Shown here: positions 23,070 to 35,234 of the stretch, in pieces
Numbering within the stretch: position 1 is the stretch's first letter
How the letters are laid out: the number at the start of each line of letters is the position of its first letter
Assembly (NCBI GenBank): GCA_008973525.1
Contig: WACJ01000444.1
Coordinates: 1 to 64,000 of the forward strand
DNA from: Stenopsyche tienmushanensis
Lineage: Eukaryota; Arthropoda; Insecta; Trichoptera; Stenopsychidae
DNA: 64,000 nt
Reading direction: 5' to 3'
Position numbers and translations under genes: made by a program
The notes under the pieces: model-generated
Databases searched by the model: none
Seen by the model: only the letters and a program-made list of their open reading frames with translations
What the model was told of the DNA's origin: nothing

Positions 23070-26000
23070 TGCTTTAATATGTATAATTTTCCAATAAATT
23101 TATCGTAAATAAATTATGCAAAAAAGTCAAACATATTTTAAAATGGTTTGAAATTATATATTGTTTGAGAATCGATGATCCGTGGAGGCTCTCAAAAGCA
23201 CCTGAACAGCAAAGCAGTATACGTTACGAGACATTAAAACTTGAGCATCGATGGTTTCACTTGACAGCCAGTCTTAATTAATCATGTGCGTTGATAATAA
23301 TGCCTTATCTGCTTTGGAGCGTTTCTACAGAAAACGGAAGCGATTTTTGCATGACTGGAATATTTTTTACAGGCAGCCAGACTAAACGAGCTAGTGTTTT
23401 GAAAGAATCATGACTTAGACAGACAGCTGAACCAGTTTGCGTTGAAATGTGTTCACATTTATAAATGTCAAGATGACAACACCGACGAAGTATAAAGAGC
23501 TGACACACATAAGCAATAACAGGCATGATTGACTGGGATTCGAATCCGGCAGATTAGAGGCAACCGAGTTATCTCGGGTCGAATAGCTTCGTGCTTTTCG
23601 AGATTTATGCCGCTTGATTGCATTGTTTTCGACGGAGCAGCTTGTCACAAGTTTATAATTGTATTACAAATCAGCGGGTCGTGCCAGATAACTCTATCGC
23701 GAATGTTGAAGTGAAAACTACAAAATTTAATAAGACAGTTGGTCACGTCTATATTCGTAATGCATTTCGACTTGTTTATTTAATGTGGCATTGTTGTTCA
23801 GTGTTAGACTTGAACTGATTTAAAAGAGATCGTGTTTGAGCAGCAAAGGTCGATTTGAATTATTGATTTCTGTTTGAAGTACGAGGGTCGATCTCAAGTT
23901 TGAACACTTGTTCAAACATTGCTTGAGTCTGCTGAAACTTCTGCTTGGAATCAGTGATGAAGGCATGTATAGAAAAAGCTGCCCAAATTTTAATATAAAC
24001 TAGTTATTGACATTCTTTCTTAACTTTTTGCATTTCGATTTAAATCTATAATCATTGAAGCAGATAATAAAATGCGAAATACGAATCATCTATATTTAAT
24101 CTTCTCTGGTGTTTTTATTAACTTTTTTTAAGATGACTGAAGCATCCAAAATGATTAACGAATGGAAAAAAGAATAAGTATTATATCCCAACATATATCA
24201 AAGCTAATTCAGGAAGTTTAAATGTACTTAGATCGCGAATACTCACAAATGTCGATAATGACTTATTCATATAACTGGTTATATCAGATCAATGTCAACT
24301 CATCTCAGAACAAATAAAATATATTTTTTTTTAAGTTAGATTATAATTTTACATTAGAAATGGATAAGAAGTGATAATTTTAATTTCAAATTGTTGTAAG
24401 ATATCTTTTGCTTTGTCAAAAAAATACCCCATACTAAGCTCTAAGTCCGGGTAAACCCAGCACTGCAAAATCGTTACTAAACCCACACGATAGAAAATAT
24501 TTAGGTTTTGTTCTTTCAAATGATTGCTATTTCACTTTTTTTCAAAATAACTGTCGCTTCAGGGTGCGTGTCTCAATTAAGGAAGTTTCCCTGCCGCATC
24601 CTGTACCTGTCTATCCGATTTTAATTTTGGTTCATATTATTTTTGTTGGATTTTTTAAAGTTAACATGATAAATTTCAATTATAATAATAATTTAATGGC
24701 CTTGTATAAAATTAATTTATAACTAGATGATTAAAATTTCCATATTTGAATCGAAATTATCTAGTCTCACTATGACCCAAATAACATAATTCCACTGTAT
24801 TATTACGACGGCTTATCGATTTTTTATTGAGTTTTCCTTGATATATGCCATACATCAAACTGTTATCCTTGAGATTTGTTTACGGATCAATAAATTATTT
24901 TGTAAGACATCCTGCCGGATTTTATGACCGCATTACCTAATAAATTGAGAAGTGTGTCTTCCGGAGTGTAGTTTTTTAAAACCACAACGTAATAATTAAG
25001 ATATTTAACGTCTCATGTCAAAAAGTTATTTGCAACATTCTTGAATTTTAGAATCCTTGAGAATAAACTGTGAGATTCATTGATTCAATATGAACGGTGT
25101 TTTTATTGTTTTATATTCGTATAAGGGGCGGATATTAGGAATAACACGAAAGATCATCGTTCTGAAGTACTTTCATAAAACCATAATCTCACCCCTGAAA
25201 GATGAAGCCTTAAAAAAATCCCCAAGCATCATTACTCGCAGAACAAAAAATATTCAAGCAACGCTAAATTACTCTTTGATATAAATTCATTTTTATTCCT
25301 ATGAATTGAATATCCCCGCCTTAAGAGGATATTTTACAGCAAAGACCGAGTCTCGTTAGGACTTCAAAGGATTTCCCGTCGGGATGATTGCAACAATTAG
25401 GGACGCGATTGTTGTCGGAATTGGCTTCTGACTTTATAATATTCTCCTCGCCAGACAGACTGAGACATAATAATAACCCTATCTATAAGGAAACTCCCTT
25501 CCTTGCGACAAAGTTAATTCTTCATTATGTAAAAATTATGCTAAGAAGACGACGAAACAAATTGGCAATTAGGAAAAATATTTTAAAATTCATAATAAAT
25601 TTTAAATCATAAGCGAAAATCGAATAGCTTATTGAAATTCTCGGCGATACGAATTAGGTTGAAATTATCGCCATCAATCATTTGCTGCCATCGATGAATG
25701 GCTAAACTATTAATTTAAATAATTTATAGACTATCATAAAATTGTAATTAAAATGAAATAGAAAGTTGATTCATTTCAAAATACCAAATGGGAATAAAAT
25801 CGAACGGAAAACTATTGATTATTAAAATAGTATAAAGAGCGATTGTATATATTATCGTGCATGTGAGGTTCCAAAATACTGTGTATATTTCTTAGTAAAA
25901 TAGATGAGTAACCAATGGATATTCTTGGAAACATGGTGGCACTTTAAGGTAGTTTAATATATTTTATTACAAAGCTATCTTTCGAAATAAGCAGTTTAAA

Positions 26001-27170
26001 TAGATTAAAGATGAACCTTCTATTGGGCATCAAATAGAAAAAAATATTTGACAGAATGTAGAACCTTTAATTAAGATTTAGAAAATGTATCCAACATTTA
26101 AAGATAGGCAATGAAATTTGAGACTATAATAGTGTTTAATATTTTGGACCTTCATTATAAAGGTTACGGATCAAATTCAAAACAAATTTGAGACATTAGA
26201 AGTACATACATACATAATTATATTTTTGATCAATCATTTCGATCCAGGTTTACTATAATTTCCTGGATTTGAAAAATATTAAAACAAACAATAATTATGG
26301 GTGAATTAATTAACCACATGTATAATTGGAAATTAATACACGATGAATTTTTTTCATGGAAAAGTCTCATTTAGATACAGCCTACATCTATTTACGGATA
26401 TTGCACTTTAAATAATATTGATTTAATTTCTAATGGTCATTAAATAAAATTTCTATCAAGAGTTACTCAACGAGGATCAGGAGTATTTTTAATGTTGAAA
26501 CATTTGTAAGGTCATATCAACTGCTTTCTGTGCAAGGAATAATAAGGAAGAATAAAATGGAAAGTTCTCAAAGTGCGTACATTTACTATAGATTCCCATA
26601 GCATACTTCACCCTAATAATGTATATTTATTAATTAAAGTCATAAAAAGCAAAAGAAGAAATGAAAACCTGATTTAATAAAAAAATCAAAAGACTTTTAT
26701 CAAAAGAGAGTCAAGCCGAAGAAAGGAAAATGCAAGGAGAATGCAATGAGAGAATGAAAATCCTACTTAGGTGGATACATTATTGAATGCCGAATTATGA
26801 CGAAGAATTTACTAATTGTAAATATGCAAAAATATTTTGAAATTTTAGCAAACATTATAGCCTACAAGCTTGTAATTGTAATTGCAACATAATCCCAATT
26901 ATTTCAAGTTTTGCGTAATTTATGAGATGCCGCTCAAAGTCGTTGCATTATCCTCATAAAATTCAAGCACCATCAATCTCGCCTGGCAGGATTATAAACC
27001 AAGGAAGCCTTTTATCTCTGAAACATCAAGGAGGATGCCGCTTAATTTAAGATGCAATTAGATGACATCTCGCGGCAACTGTTGCATCATGATGAACACC
27101 CGTTGACGTGCGTCATCCTCTTATGGCCTTGCGACTTCTAAGAGCCGCTTCATAGACTAGATCCGATCTC
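23070..27170. other. Intergenic DNA, no gene recognised
   Basis: Contains a 20-bp inverted repeat at 23898-23917 (GTTTGAACA-CT-TGTTCAAAC) and one copy of the hairpin repeat at 26215. Small open frames at 23305-23818, 25090-25284 and 25388-25612 lack recognisable features. The stretch 26930-27170 is less AT-rich, rich in short palindromic words such as TGACATC and TGACGTGCGTCA, and sits directly upstream of the promoter at 27240. Confidence 0.45.
26215..26275 (-). repeat. Hairpin short repeat family, copy
   Basis: CGATCCAGGTTTACTATAAT then TTCCTGGATTTG, with TTGATCAATCATTT upstream as in the copies at 9334 and 55835. Confidence 0.65.
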
Positions 27171-27234
27171 AAATTTCGAAAAATATAGCTACTTAAAACA
27201 CTTCAATTTTGACTGATTTACGACCGGTGTACTC

Positions 27235-27290
27235 TTGAATGACTATATAAGAGTAGATTATCTCTCTATGGAAACTTCTGTTCGAAAGCG
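27235..27290 (+). promoter_or_regulatory. Candidate TATA promoter
   Basis: GACTATATAAGAG at 27240-27252 is a strong TATA-box match. A start site about 30 bp on would fall near 27275-27285, around TTCTGTTCGAAAGC. Upstream lies a less AT-rich block (26930-27170) and downstream a leader of about 230 bp to the first ATG of an open frame at 27510. Confidence 0.4.
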
Positions 27291-27509
27291 CGTCATCCTA
27301 CGTCGAGTATATTCATAAATACGCATTAAAAAAATCGTTAAATATTTTATCGCGAAGAGGATCTGTTGAAACTATTTTTAAGTGATATTCTGTGTAATTC
27401 ATTTTAGTGGCGATATATTTCTTTTTTTTCGTTGGAGAAAAATCCGTCTTGTGGAATTTTAGCAGGAACGTATTGTGGGAAGTAAATCATCTCTTGAAGC
27501 ATCCCTAAG

Positions 27510-27731
27510 ATGCCAAGCTATAAAATTATGTTGAACATAACTCAAATTCCTCGTACGCAAAGTTTGCAATTCCAAGATTCGAGAACATGTGTTGTGGTAC
27601 GATTTGATATGCATTCGAAATCAGAAATTATATTTACTACAATGAATGATGAATTAGGCTTGTATTTACCTTTAATTTTGCCAAAAAAATATTACGATGA
27701 CTTTTTAAATCAGTGGACGTTAGGTAACTGA
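27510..27731 (+). CDS. Small unidentified ORF or first coding exon
   Basis: Seventy-three codons from ATG to TGA, downstream of a good TATA box. The product is soluble-looking, with a beta-rich pattern (RTCVVVRFDMHSKSEIIFTT) and then LGLYLPLILPKKYYDDF. The V.V-rich strand followed by a LP+.+-type motif reminds me of a small uncharacterised family in aphids and insect viral integrations, but I cannot confirm that. Near the end, TTAG|GTAACT could be a splice donor (exon end 27723, phase 1), so this may be a first exon. A stretch at 27940-28028 ending TTTACAG|GTAAAA is open in one frame but is not in phase with that donor. Residue use is more protein-like than in other frames nearby. No function can be given. 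Confidence 0.35.
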   Translation: MPSYKIMLNITQIPRTQSLQFQDSRTCVVVRFDMHSKSEIIFTTMNDELGLYLPLILPKKYYDDFLNQWTLGN

Positions 27732-28236
27732 TTTTCTCTTCGGACTTTAAAAATGAAAATAAAAAAGTATTTGTTGTTAAGGGACGATTCTGCCTTGTTG
27801 GGCCTAAGAGTGATCGATTTTTTTAAATATTTTTTTAATGCAAAAAGTATTAAATATAGAATGTTGATATTTAGTATGTTGATTAGGCGATCTTTATTGA
27901 ACATAAAAATATTTTTTAAAGTTTGACAAAGTATTATAGTGGGAGTAGGGAGAGCAACATAAGTCGGTGCGCGAGCGATGACATTCTTCCTTACGGAAGT
28001 CTTAACTCCTGGATAAGTGGTTTACAGGTAAAAAATATTTTTTTTTTTACTTTGGATAATATTATGTATAGTTTGAACAATAATTAAGAAGAAATTTTGA
28101 AAAAAAAAATAGTGAATAATCGAAGAAAAGTGTGTGTTTTTACCAACATTTTTTCTAGTTTTTTGTTCGTTAAATAAAAACGTTTGAATATTTTTAGATA
28201 ATTATAAGTCGAACGATGTAGACATTTATTGTACAC

Positions 28237-28446
28237 ATGTCTGCTGAATTTTATAAAGAATTCTCATCTAGGGCATGTGGGAACACTTCCGTGAGCTTGG
28301 AAAAAGTAGTTTCGAGAAAAAACGCATTTAAATCAATTACGCACTTCTCAAAAAAATTGCTTCTAAAAAAAGTATTCAATATTGAAAGTAACATGACCTC
28401 CAAGTTTTTTTTTTCTAAAGACTCAATTTTTCTCAAAAGGCAATAA
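28237..28446 (+). CDS. Small unidentified ORF
   Basis: Sixty-nine codons beginning MSAEFYKEFSSRACG, lysine- and serine-rich, no membrane segment or known motif. It lies 0.5 kb after the gene-like block at 27510 on the same strand and could be a later exon or chance. Confidence 0.15.
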   Translation: MSAEFYKEFSSRACGNTSVSLEKVVSRKNAFKSITHFSKKLLLKKVFNIESNMTSKFFFSKDSIFLKRQ

Positions 28447-28449
28447 AAA

Positions 28450-29665
28450 ATGTATGAAATGTTCTCCTTTCTTCCAGTCTCTCCTTTAGATGAAATCTTT
28501 TTTTAAACGGCATTTTTAAATTTCGAGTATGATGAACAGGCAATAAAAATTAATGCACAAATATACTACAAAAAGGTGTTAAAAGTTACGTTTTTACTGT
28601 CAGTATGCAAACAATTCGGCTTGACATTCCAACAAGACTCAAAACATCCGTACGGAACTTAGGAATTTATAAATTTTCTCAACCATAAAAGTATATTATA
28701 ATATGGACAGCTCGAATGCAAGTTATCTGTTAGATGTGTTAAAAAATATTTTTTTTTATTTCTCTTCAAATACCTGATGATTCGTTAGCATTGAACTAAG
28801 CAATGTATTAATATCGACCAAAATTTTAGGCAGAGTTTCATATTCAGAGTAACCTATTTTTTCTATTCCTTTGAGATTGGAGTCTGATCGTTTGTGCATT
28901 GGTTTTTGTCAAATATTCAACAGTACATTCAACGTACAATTTGCTCGTCAATTTAATCTAAAGCAATAAAGATTTAATTCAACATTCAAAGAAGGATTTT
29001 ATGAAACTCATAAACCAAGAAGTTATTTGGATTGATTTTATTGTAACATAAAGAAAGTTGTCCAAATGAACAACACTTATATTTAGAGGATATTCGATGC
29101 TTATCCAAAGTCCATTTTTTTTGGTACCGTTCCTTTGCGAATTTGATCTTTTTATCTATAAGTGTGAGAAATACAGTCGAGCTGAATCTCGAAATACGCA
29201 TTTAATTGGGTGACGACAATGCCTTCAAACAGATGTTAAAATTCTGCAGAAAAATAAGTCCATCGAAATAAATAACCAAGCTCATGTTCAAACATCGAAA
29301 ACCGCATATTTAAACACACTGTAGAATTTTTATTGCTTCGTTCGCCATAAAATATATCTGAAGTAATAAATTTATTCACGATAAATTCTGTTTATTACGT
29401 TAATAAACGTTTACTTATCGTAAACCAAAGCGATTATTGCTCTTTTTTATTTGTATATTACTAGCAATGTACGTTTTGGGCACGATCAATAAAATCTAGC
29501 CATAATTTGAAATTGATTCATTGAACGTCATTCCTACATTATGCGACATGGTGGTCTTTAAGTTAATATTTATTTTTTATAGGAAATCAAAGTGTTTGCC
29601 ATTTAACGCCCTAATTTTAATCGAATTCTAAGAAATTTCGATATTGAATCGCGGCTCATGTTATC
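28450..29665. other. AT-rich spacer, nothing recognised
   Basis: Long homopolymer T runs and no convincing open frame, repeat or structure. Confidence 0.5.
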
Positions 29666-29672
29666 GATTTAG

Positions 29673-29954
29673 GATATCTCGAATACTTCAGTTCCATGCG
29701 AATCTTCGGCATATGGAATTTATATTCGAACCCGTCGGGAGTATGGAAAATATTTGTGGAATAAAAAGGAAAATAACAATGACAACGAAGAAAATACCGA
29801 AGTTAAGGCTTTGGCTAATTTAAATTCATATAAATCGTGGCACGTATGCGAGCCAGTATGCGCATACAATAAACTAATGGCGCACGGTTCAGATTTCTCA
29901 AACAATCCTTACGATGTGCAGAATTTCGCAAACGAAATTTTGCAGCACTTTTAG
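29673..29954 (+). CDS. Candidate terminal exon, unidentified
   Basis: An open frame of 93 codons runs from just after ATCGATTTAG (a possible splice acceptor, AG at 29671-29672) to TAG at 29952-29954. There is no good ATG at its start, which suits an internal or last exon. The translation has a basic start (YIRTRREYGKYLWNKKE), an Asn/Glu-rich acidic stretch, then WHVCEPVCAYNKLMAHGSDF and a C-terminal YDVQNFANEILQHF that could form an amphipathic helix. Dibasic RR and KK sites and a Cys pair might suggest a prohormone tail, but no known peptide is recognised. A chance frame of this length in such DNA is possible. Confidence 0.3.
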   Translation, partial: DISNTSVPCESSAYGIYIRTRREYGKYLWNKKENNNDNEENTEVKALANLNSYKSWHVCEPVCAYNKLMAHGSDFSNNPYDVQNFANEILQHF

Positions 29955-29959
29955 TGCTT

Positions 29960-30540
29960 TGTCCAATGTCTCCGAACGCATATTCAATTTATTTTTTTAA
30001 TATTTATCCATAATTTTGTAATGTCCCGCATGAAGAGTATTTAAGCATGAGAATTTAAGATTTAATAAAAAATCTATATTACAAAATATAAAGAAAATTA
30101 CACATTATTTATAATCTTATACCAAAGAAATTATGAGAAAATCACTATAAAACTCATGTATGAACACATTGTTTTGAAATCACGGTTATAGTAAGCAATT
30201 ATACTGGAAATTATAAGATGGACAACACAAAACGTTTTAAATATTTAATGTTTTTTTTTCGCATTTTTAATCTTAATTAATTGCCATAACGATAAAATTT
30301 AGTACATTCGACCATTCTTCCCTTATTTGAAGTATACAAAATGGATTAAGTGATATATAATATTAATTAAATTCGAATGTATGTTGAAGAATGATAAAAG
30401 CAATGTTTTTAAATCCGAATCCAAAATTACAATCTGTAATATTATATTAAAAGCTTCCCCGTGAATAAAATTAGTCGTATGATATAAAATCGCAACATAA
30501 CTTTATATGAAAACATTGATTCTAATGGACTTTTTTTAAT
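29960..30540. other. AT-rich spacer, nothing recognised
   Basis: No frames, repeats or structures that I can support. Confidence 0.5.
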
Positions 30541-30542
30541 AA

Positions 30543-30903
30543 CCCCTAAAGGAGTACTATCCCAGGGCCTGGGATCCCCTCCGCTTTTCAGAACATTGTA
30601 CATTGAGTTCGGAGACAGACATACAGTGTTTATTTATTTAATTGTTAACTGTTCGTCCACTGCCTGTTGAATGACTCTTTGTCCAATTATCATTTTCGTC
30701 TAAAGCAGGAGTAAATGAATCGATTTTTTGATCAATCGAAATTTCGTGATCCTATATGCTATCAACAGTGTTTATTTACAATTGACTGCCTCGAATTGAA
30801 GATTGTCTTACGCTGATAGGAGCTGACAAAAAGTAATCGGTGTAAAGCGATTATGGCATCAACGACTTCATCGATTTTAAATTTGCTCAATCCTTAAAAG
30901 GTT
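30543..30903 (+). mobile_element. piggyBac-like MITE, copy B
   Basis: Left end CCCCTAAAGGAGTAC, right end CTCAATCCTTAAAAGGTTAG, both degenerate forms of the TTAACCCTTTGAG terminus. From 30620 to 30900 it is clearly homologous to 33515-33790: shared GTTGAATGA.TCTTTG, AATTATCATTT, CCTCGAATTGAAGATTGTC, AAGTAATCGG.GTAAAGCGA and CATCAACGACTTCATCGAT. It also has GTGTTTATTTATT and TTGAGTTCGGAGA in common with copy A. No coding capacity. Confidence 0.65.
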
Positions 30904-30909
30904 AGTAAA

Positions 30910-33240
30910 AGCTTTTAATAACGTGAAACATGTAAAGGCGTGCAAATTGATTTGAATTGTGTTAAAAATCGTGTTAACTTAGCTTAAAGGAAAAACTACC
31001 GATGTCGCAAATAAATCAATATAGATAATATAGGTCTATATGGAGTGTTAGAATGAGTCGTTGATATTGCATTTTCTAATGCAATCTATGATATTACAGA
31101 ATTTTTAATGGCAAACTAATATTATCATCAATTCTATATACATAATGGGATACATCTAAACAAATATACACGAGTAAATCTTTAAACTGGCTTCGATCTT
31201 CACAGAAAAGGCCACGAGTGCAATGAAACACTATGTAATTATTCAAATTGCTATTTCCTCCGAAGGATTACAGCGCATGCTCTTTCAATTTGAATTTTAA
31301 GTGTTCGTTTTCAAATTAAGCATAATCAATTTTTGAGCACTTGTATCCACGAAATGTGGCCCGACTTTGCAGCGTGATGATGATTGATCGTCCATCGCAA
31401 AATGTAGTCGGTGCCGCTGAATGACGAGGATAAATGTATCAAATATGGCGTCACGGAGTGACTCTTCATTTTTGATCGCTTCATTGTCACTTTGGGTGAT
31501 AGATGATGCCCCATAAATTTGAATGGATCCTTTTCTTCGCGATTCGCAAGGTGTGGACATCCGCAGTATTTCAAAGTAACACCACAAAAACTTTTCAAAT
31601 ACCAACAGCGGTTGGTTGCCATTGTTAACGCTAAAGTTGCGACTTCCCTTGCGCCACCGGCGCGGTTGTGTCAAATGCTTTGCAAGATGTTGAATTATTG
31701 ATTCGACTGCAAAAAACGACAATGTACATCTTCAAATTCGAGCATTTTCGGAGATATGGGAAAATATGATGCGTTTACGTAGGGGGTATGGGGGTAAAAA
31801 GAAGGAATTTTGGCGAAACAAATTTTTGAGGAACGAATCGTAGTGAATATCATTCATACATTAAATTTGACAATTGTTCCATAGGGAATGTTTTTAAAAA
31901 CCGAATACCTGATTGAAATACTGATTTTATTGCAAATCGCGATATCTGTTTACATTGGACGTTAAAGTTTTACCTCAAATTCTGGAATTAAAATGTGGAA
32001 GCCATATGATAATTTAATATCAAGTTAATAGCTATGATTTGAATATGAATAAATGCAATTTAAAATTAATAATAAGACCAATACTGCAATACCTTTAATT
32101 GCAATTGCATTTTCTTACTATAACCAAAACAGACTTTTCCGGGGATTTTTTTTTTCAAGTGATGGTTTACTATTATTTTTCATATTTGACTGAGATATAA
32201 TAAACAGAATGATTTGAATAGGAATTTTTATGTATTAAAGGATCTATGGGATATTTTGCAAAAATAATACAACAACTAAACATTGTATGATTTGAAAAAA
32301 TATGTATGGCCTGTTTATGATACATCAAGATCAAGAAGCTTCCTATCTGATGGATTTTTTTTTAATGTAGAAAAATAAGATTCTAGATTTGTATTTTTAT
32401 ATATCAATAAAAAATTATTGTGAAAAAATATACGGGTTATATTTGAATCGTGTCCTTGATACCGTTAGTATTTAATTTTTCAGTTCCAGAAAATCAGGCC
32501 AAATCTAGATTGAGACAATCGATCATAAATATTACCACTTCTGATCTCCCAAATTTATTGGAACAATCTTAACATAATATCAGTAATAAATTATTTAAAT
32601 GATCGATACTTCATTTAATTACAAAAAAATGTAAGTGGGATTTAAAACCAACTCTAGGAAAACGTACAATAATTTTATCATGAATGAAAACGAAAATTCT
32701 CCATGTACATATATTAAAATAAAGTTATTTGGTTGGATTGATTCTGAAAATGTATTGTTAAATATTTTTTTCATCAACCAAATGATCATCGAATACACCA
32801 TATAAATCATGATTTGACCTGGTATGTGCTTCTTTATATTCATTCAATGCTCCAAATTAATAACAGATTTTTCTTTAAGCAAATGCTGACTGATGATGAT
32901 ATTAACTGCTATAGATGATACATGCATAGGATTGGAGTTTCAATATAAGGGTTCAAATTTAGACAGAGGAATAAACATCTTAGTATTTAAAAAAAGTTCT
33001 TAGTATTTACTTAAAATGCCATTCATTTTAAAATAACCAACATTTTTAAATGTTCATTTGATTCGGGATTGAAAACTGTTTCCAGGATAAAACTCTCCGG
33101 ATAATCTCGTCGAAGTGTTAACAGATTTATCTGATATTGAAAAATTAAACATTTAGACAGACGTTAAGACGTTATTTGTTCGAATGTTACAACTATGAGT
33201 AACTGATTTATGGTTATATCATTTAAAACAATTAGCAGGA
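30910..33240. other. Spacer between two MITEs, no gene recognised
   Basis: A 141-codon minus frame (31722-31297) is the longest here. It lies in a less AT-rich pocket with open frames also on the opposite strand and has no motif I can name, so it is not called as a gene. The rest is AT-rich with long T runs. Confidence 0.4.
32470..32560 (+). repeat. Hairpin short repeat family, copy
   Basis: TTTCAGTTCCAGAAAATCAG, then AAATCTAGATTGAGACAATC, then CTTCTGATCTCCCAAATTTA, in the same order as the copy at 13.7 kb. Confidence 0.55.
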
Positions 33241-33249
33241 GAACGCCAC

Positions 33250-33794
33250 CTTTTCGTGAGTACTTACGGAAATATCCATTTTGACCTTCACTATTCAGAA
33301 AGAGCACTCTTGTGCATTGAAGCTCCGAGGCGGACAGAGACAAAGAGAACTTAGCGCAGTTCGGGAGACTGAGACGGATAGCTTCTTCATATGCATCGCA
33401 TGATTGTATAGATCGTTAAGCCCAAATTTATCCACTTATAATGATTTCGATTTCAAGTGTGTTATTTGTTTACGCAAAGAAATGACCGAATATTGTGTGT
33501 TATCGAGAGTGTTTGTTTATTTAACTGCTTGCCGTTCTTCGCTGCGTGTTGAATGAGTCTTTGTTCAATTATCATTTCCTTCTAAAGGAGGAGCAAATGA
33601 ATCGATTTTTTGTGCATTGTTTATGTAAAGAAATGACGCGATCTTGTATGTTATCAAATGTTTATTTACAATTGACTCTGCCTCGAATTGAAGATTGTCT
33701 TACGCTGATTAGGAGCTGACAGAAAGTAATCGGCGTAAAGCGATTATGACATCAACGACTTCATCGATTTTAAATTTACTCACTAACGAAAGGG
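33250..33794 (+). mobile_element. piggyBac-like MITE, copy C (longest)
   Basis: The right end is ACTCACTAACGAAAGGGTTAA, with TTAA at 33795-33798. The left end is near CACCTTTTCGTGAGTAC (33249-33265), then ATTCAGAAAGAGCACTCTTG as in copies A and F. The middle matches copy A (ACTTATAATGAT, GTTTACGCAAAGAAATGA) and the right half matches copy B. This copy therefore ties the other shorter copies into one family. Non-coding. Confidence 0.65.
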
Positions 33795-33799
33795 TTAAT

Positions 33800-35225
33800 A
33801 AAGAAAATCTGTGATAGATTACTACCCTCAATAGATGGATGTTACTATCCAATTAGTCAAGCAATTTACGGTCTTTCTCTTGGCCGAAGCTATTAAATGC
33901 TGCATGATGATAGTTAAGCATTCTTGAAAGCCAATTGTTAAAGTCGTAAAAAAAATTAAAATCCATTTCGTTTTGAATTGATCTCCTGCTGTAAAGGTCA
34001 CCATCGCACAATTGACAGCATAATTTGATGTTTAAGCCCGTTCGTTGAACGTCATAAAATAGAATCTGACATGTCCTTCGCTTGATCTCATTGCCAAGTA
34101 ATAAGGATTTAACGAGCGAGAATGCAGCCAGGTCCGGCTCGTATATCATTGTTTTCTTACCACTGCTGTCAGCATGGACGGAGCGCGCGGTGGTTTGCGT
34201 GACACGTCCGAGCCACAAGAAGCGACATGACGCGACACGACAATAGCAGATGTTGTCGACAGACTCCTGATGACGGCTAATCCACACCGCGGCGGTCGGC
34301 AAATCTTTATGCTTAATTTAATATTATAGTGGAGGATATAATTCCCGATTATTTCCAGAGTGGAGCTGCAGGAAACACGCGAGCTCTTTGTGTCGTGAAA
34401 GTGGTCGCGTGTCCCTACGGTGCATGTTTGTTGACGTTCAAATGAAAACCCAGCGTGTAAATTATTTACGTGCATTTAATGAACTTCGGAACATAATATA
34501 TTGGCTGCCATGCTACTGGGGATGGAATCATTAAGCGGATTTAATTCATTGCTAATGAATTTACAAGACAAATGTGTTGGAACAAAACGAAATTGAAAGC
34601 AATATGAATACGAAGATGCATTCTAGCTTTATGGAATGCAGAAAACTTTTAACTTCAATTAGAACGGATAGATGTAAAAGAAACGCGATTTGAGATGAAG
34701 ATACAATATAAATTCAAACAGAGCTTCTGTCCAAGAAGAGTTAAATAATATTAGGTGGACAAGAATTAACACAATATTTCTTAATATTCTATTCAAGACC
34801 GTAACAAGGGATGGTAAATGGGCTTGGACGCAAAACGCAGAATACCGACCCGGTTGAGAGTTGAACATGGTTTTTATTTTATTTGGCCATTCTATTTTAC
34901 ATGAATCAACACTGATTGACTCTGTTCGTTTTTATAATATGTATATACAACGTTGTCATGTTCGGATATGGCAGCTATGGTGTAGACGCCAGCGTATCTA
35001 GTAGTCAGCGATCCGAAAAGTGGACCGGTTGGACGCACAGGCTGTTTGCGGCATTTTTGCGGATAAATGCATACTCGGGGCTTTCTATGATCTGTACGAT
35101 CGCGAAAGCTCCCTCAGAGGCTAATTTATATAGGTGGTTCGCGCCAAATGAGGTGGCAAATGAGTCGTATTTTAGTTTTAAGTTACAAAATCTAGCTAGT
35201 TTCTCCCCCGCGCTTAGAGCGTAAA
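33800..35225. other. Less AT-rich DNA, overlapping open frames, no gene recognised
   Basis: Minus frames 34302-33853 (149 codons) and 34475-34146 (109 codons) overlap each other in different frames, which argues for chance in a GC-richer pocket. A plus frame at 34916-35224 overlaps a minus frame in the same way. No motif known to me. Confidence 0.35.
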
Positions 35226-35234
35226 TGACCACTC

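Noticed and set aside
23525..23600. tRNA-like box B (GATTCGAATCC)
   Set aside because: No cloverleaf could be drawn: the T stem has mismatches and no acceptor or D arm fits on either strand.
31297..31722. 141-codon minus-strand open frame
   Set aside because: Open frames exist on both strands here; no motif, no start context and no repeat relation.
33853..34475. Two overlapping minus-strand open frames of 149 and 109 codons
   Set aside because: They overlap in different frames within a GC-richer pocket, lack motifs and have no splice or promoter support.
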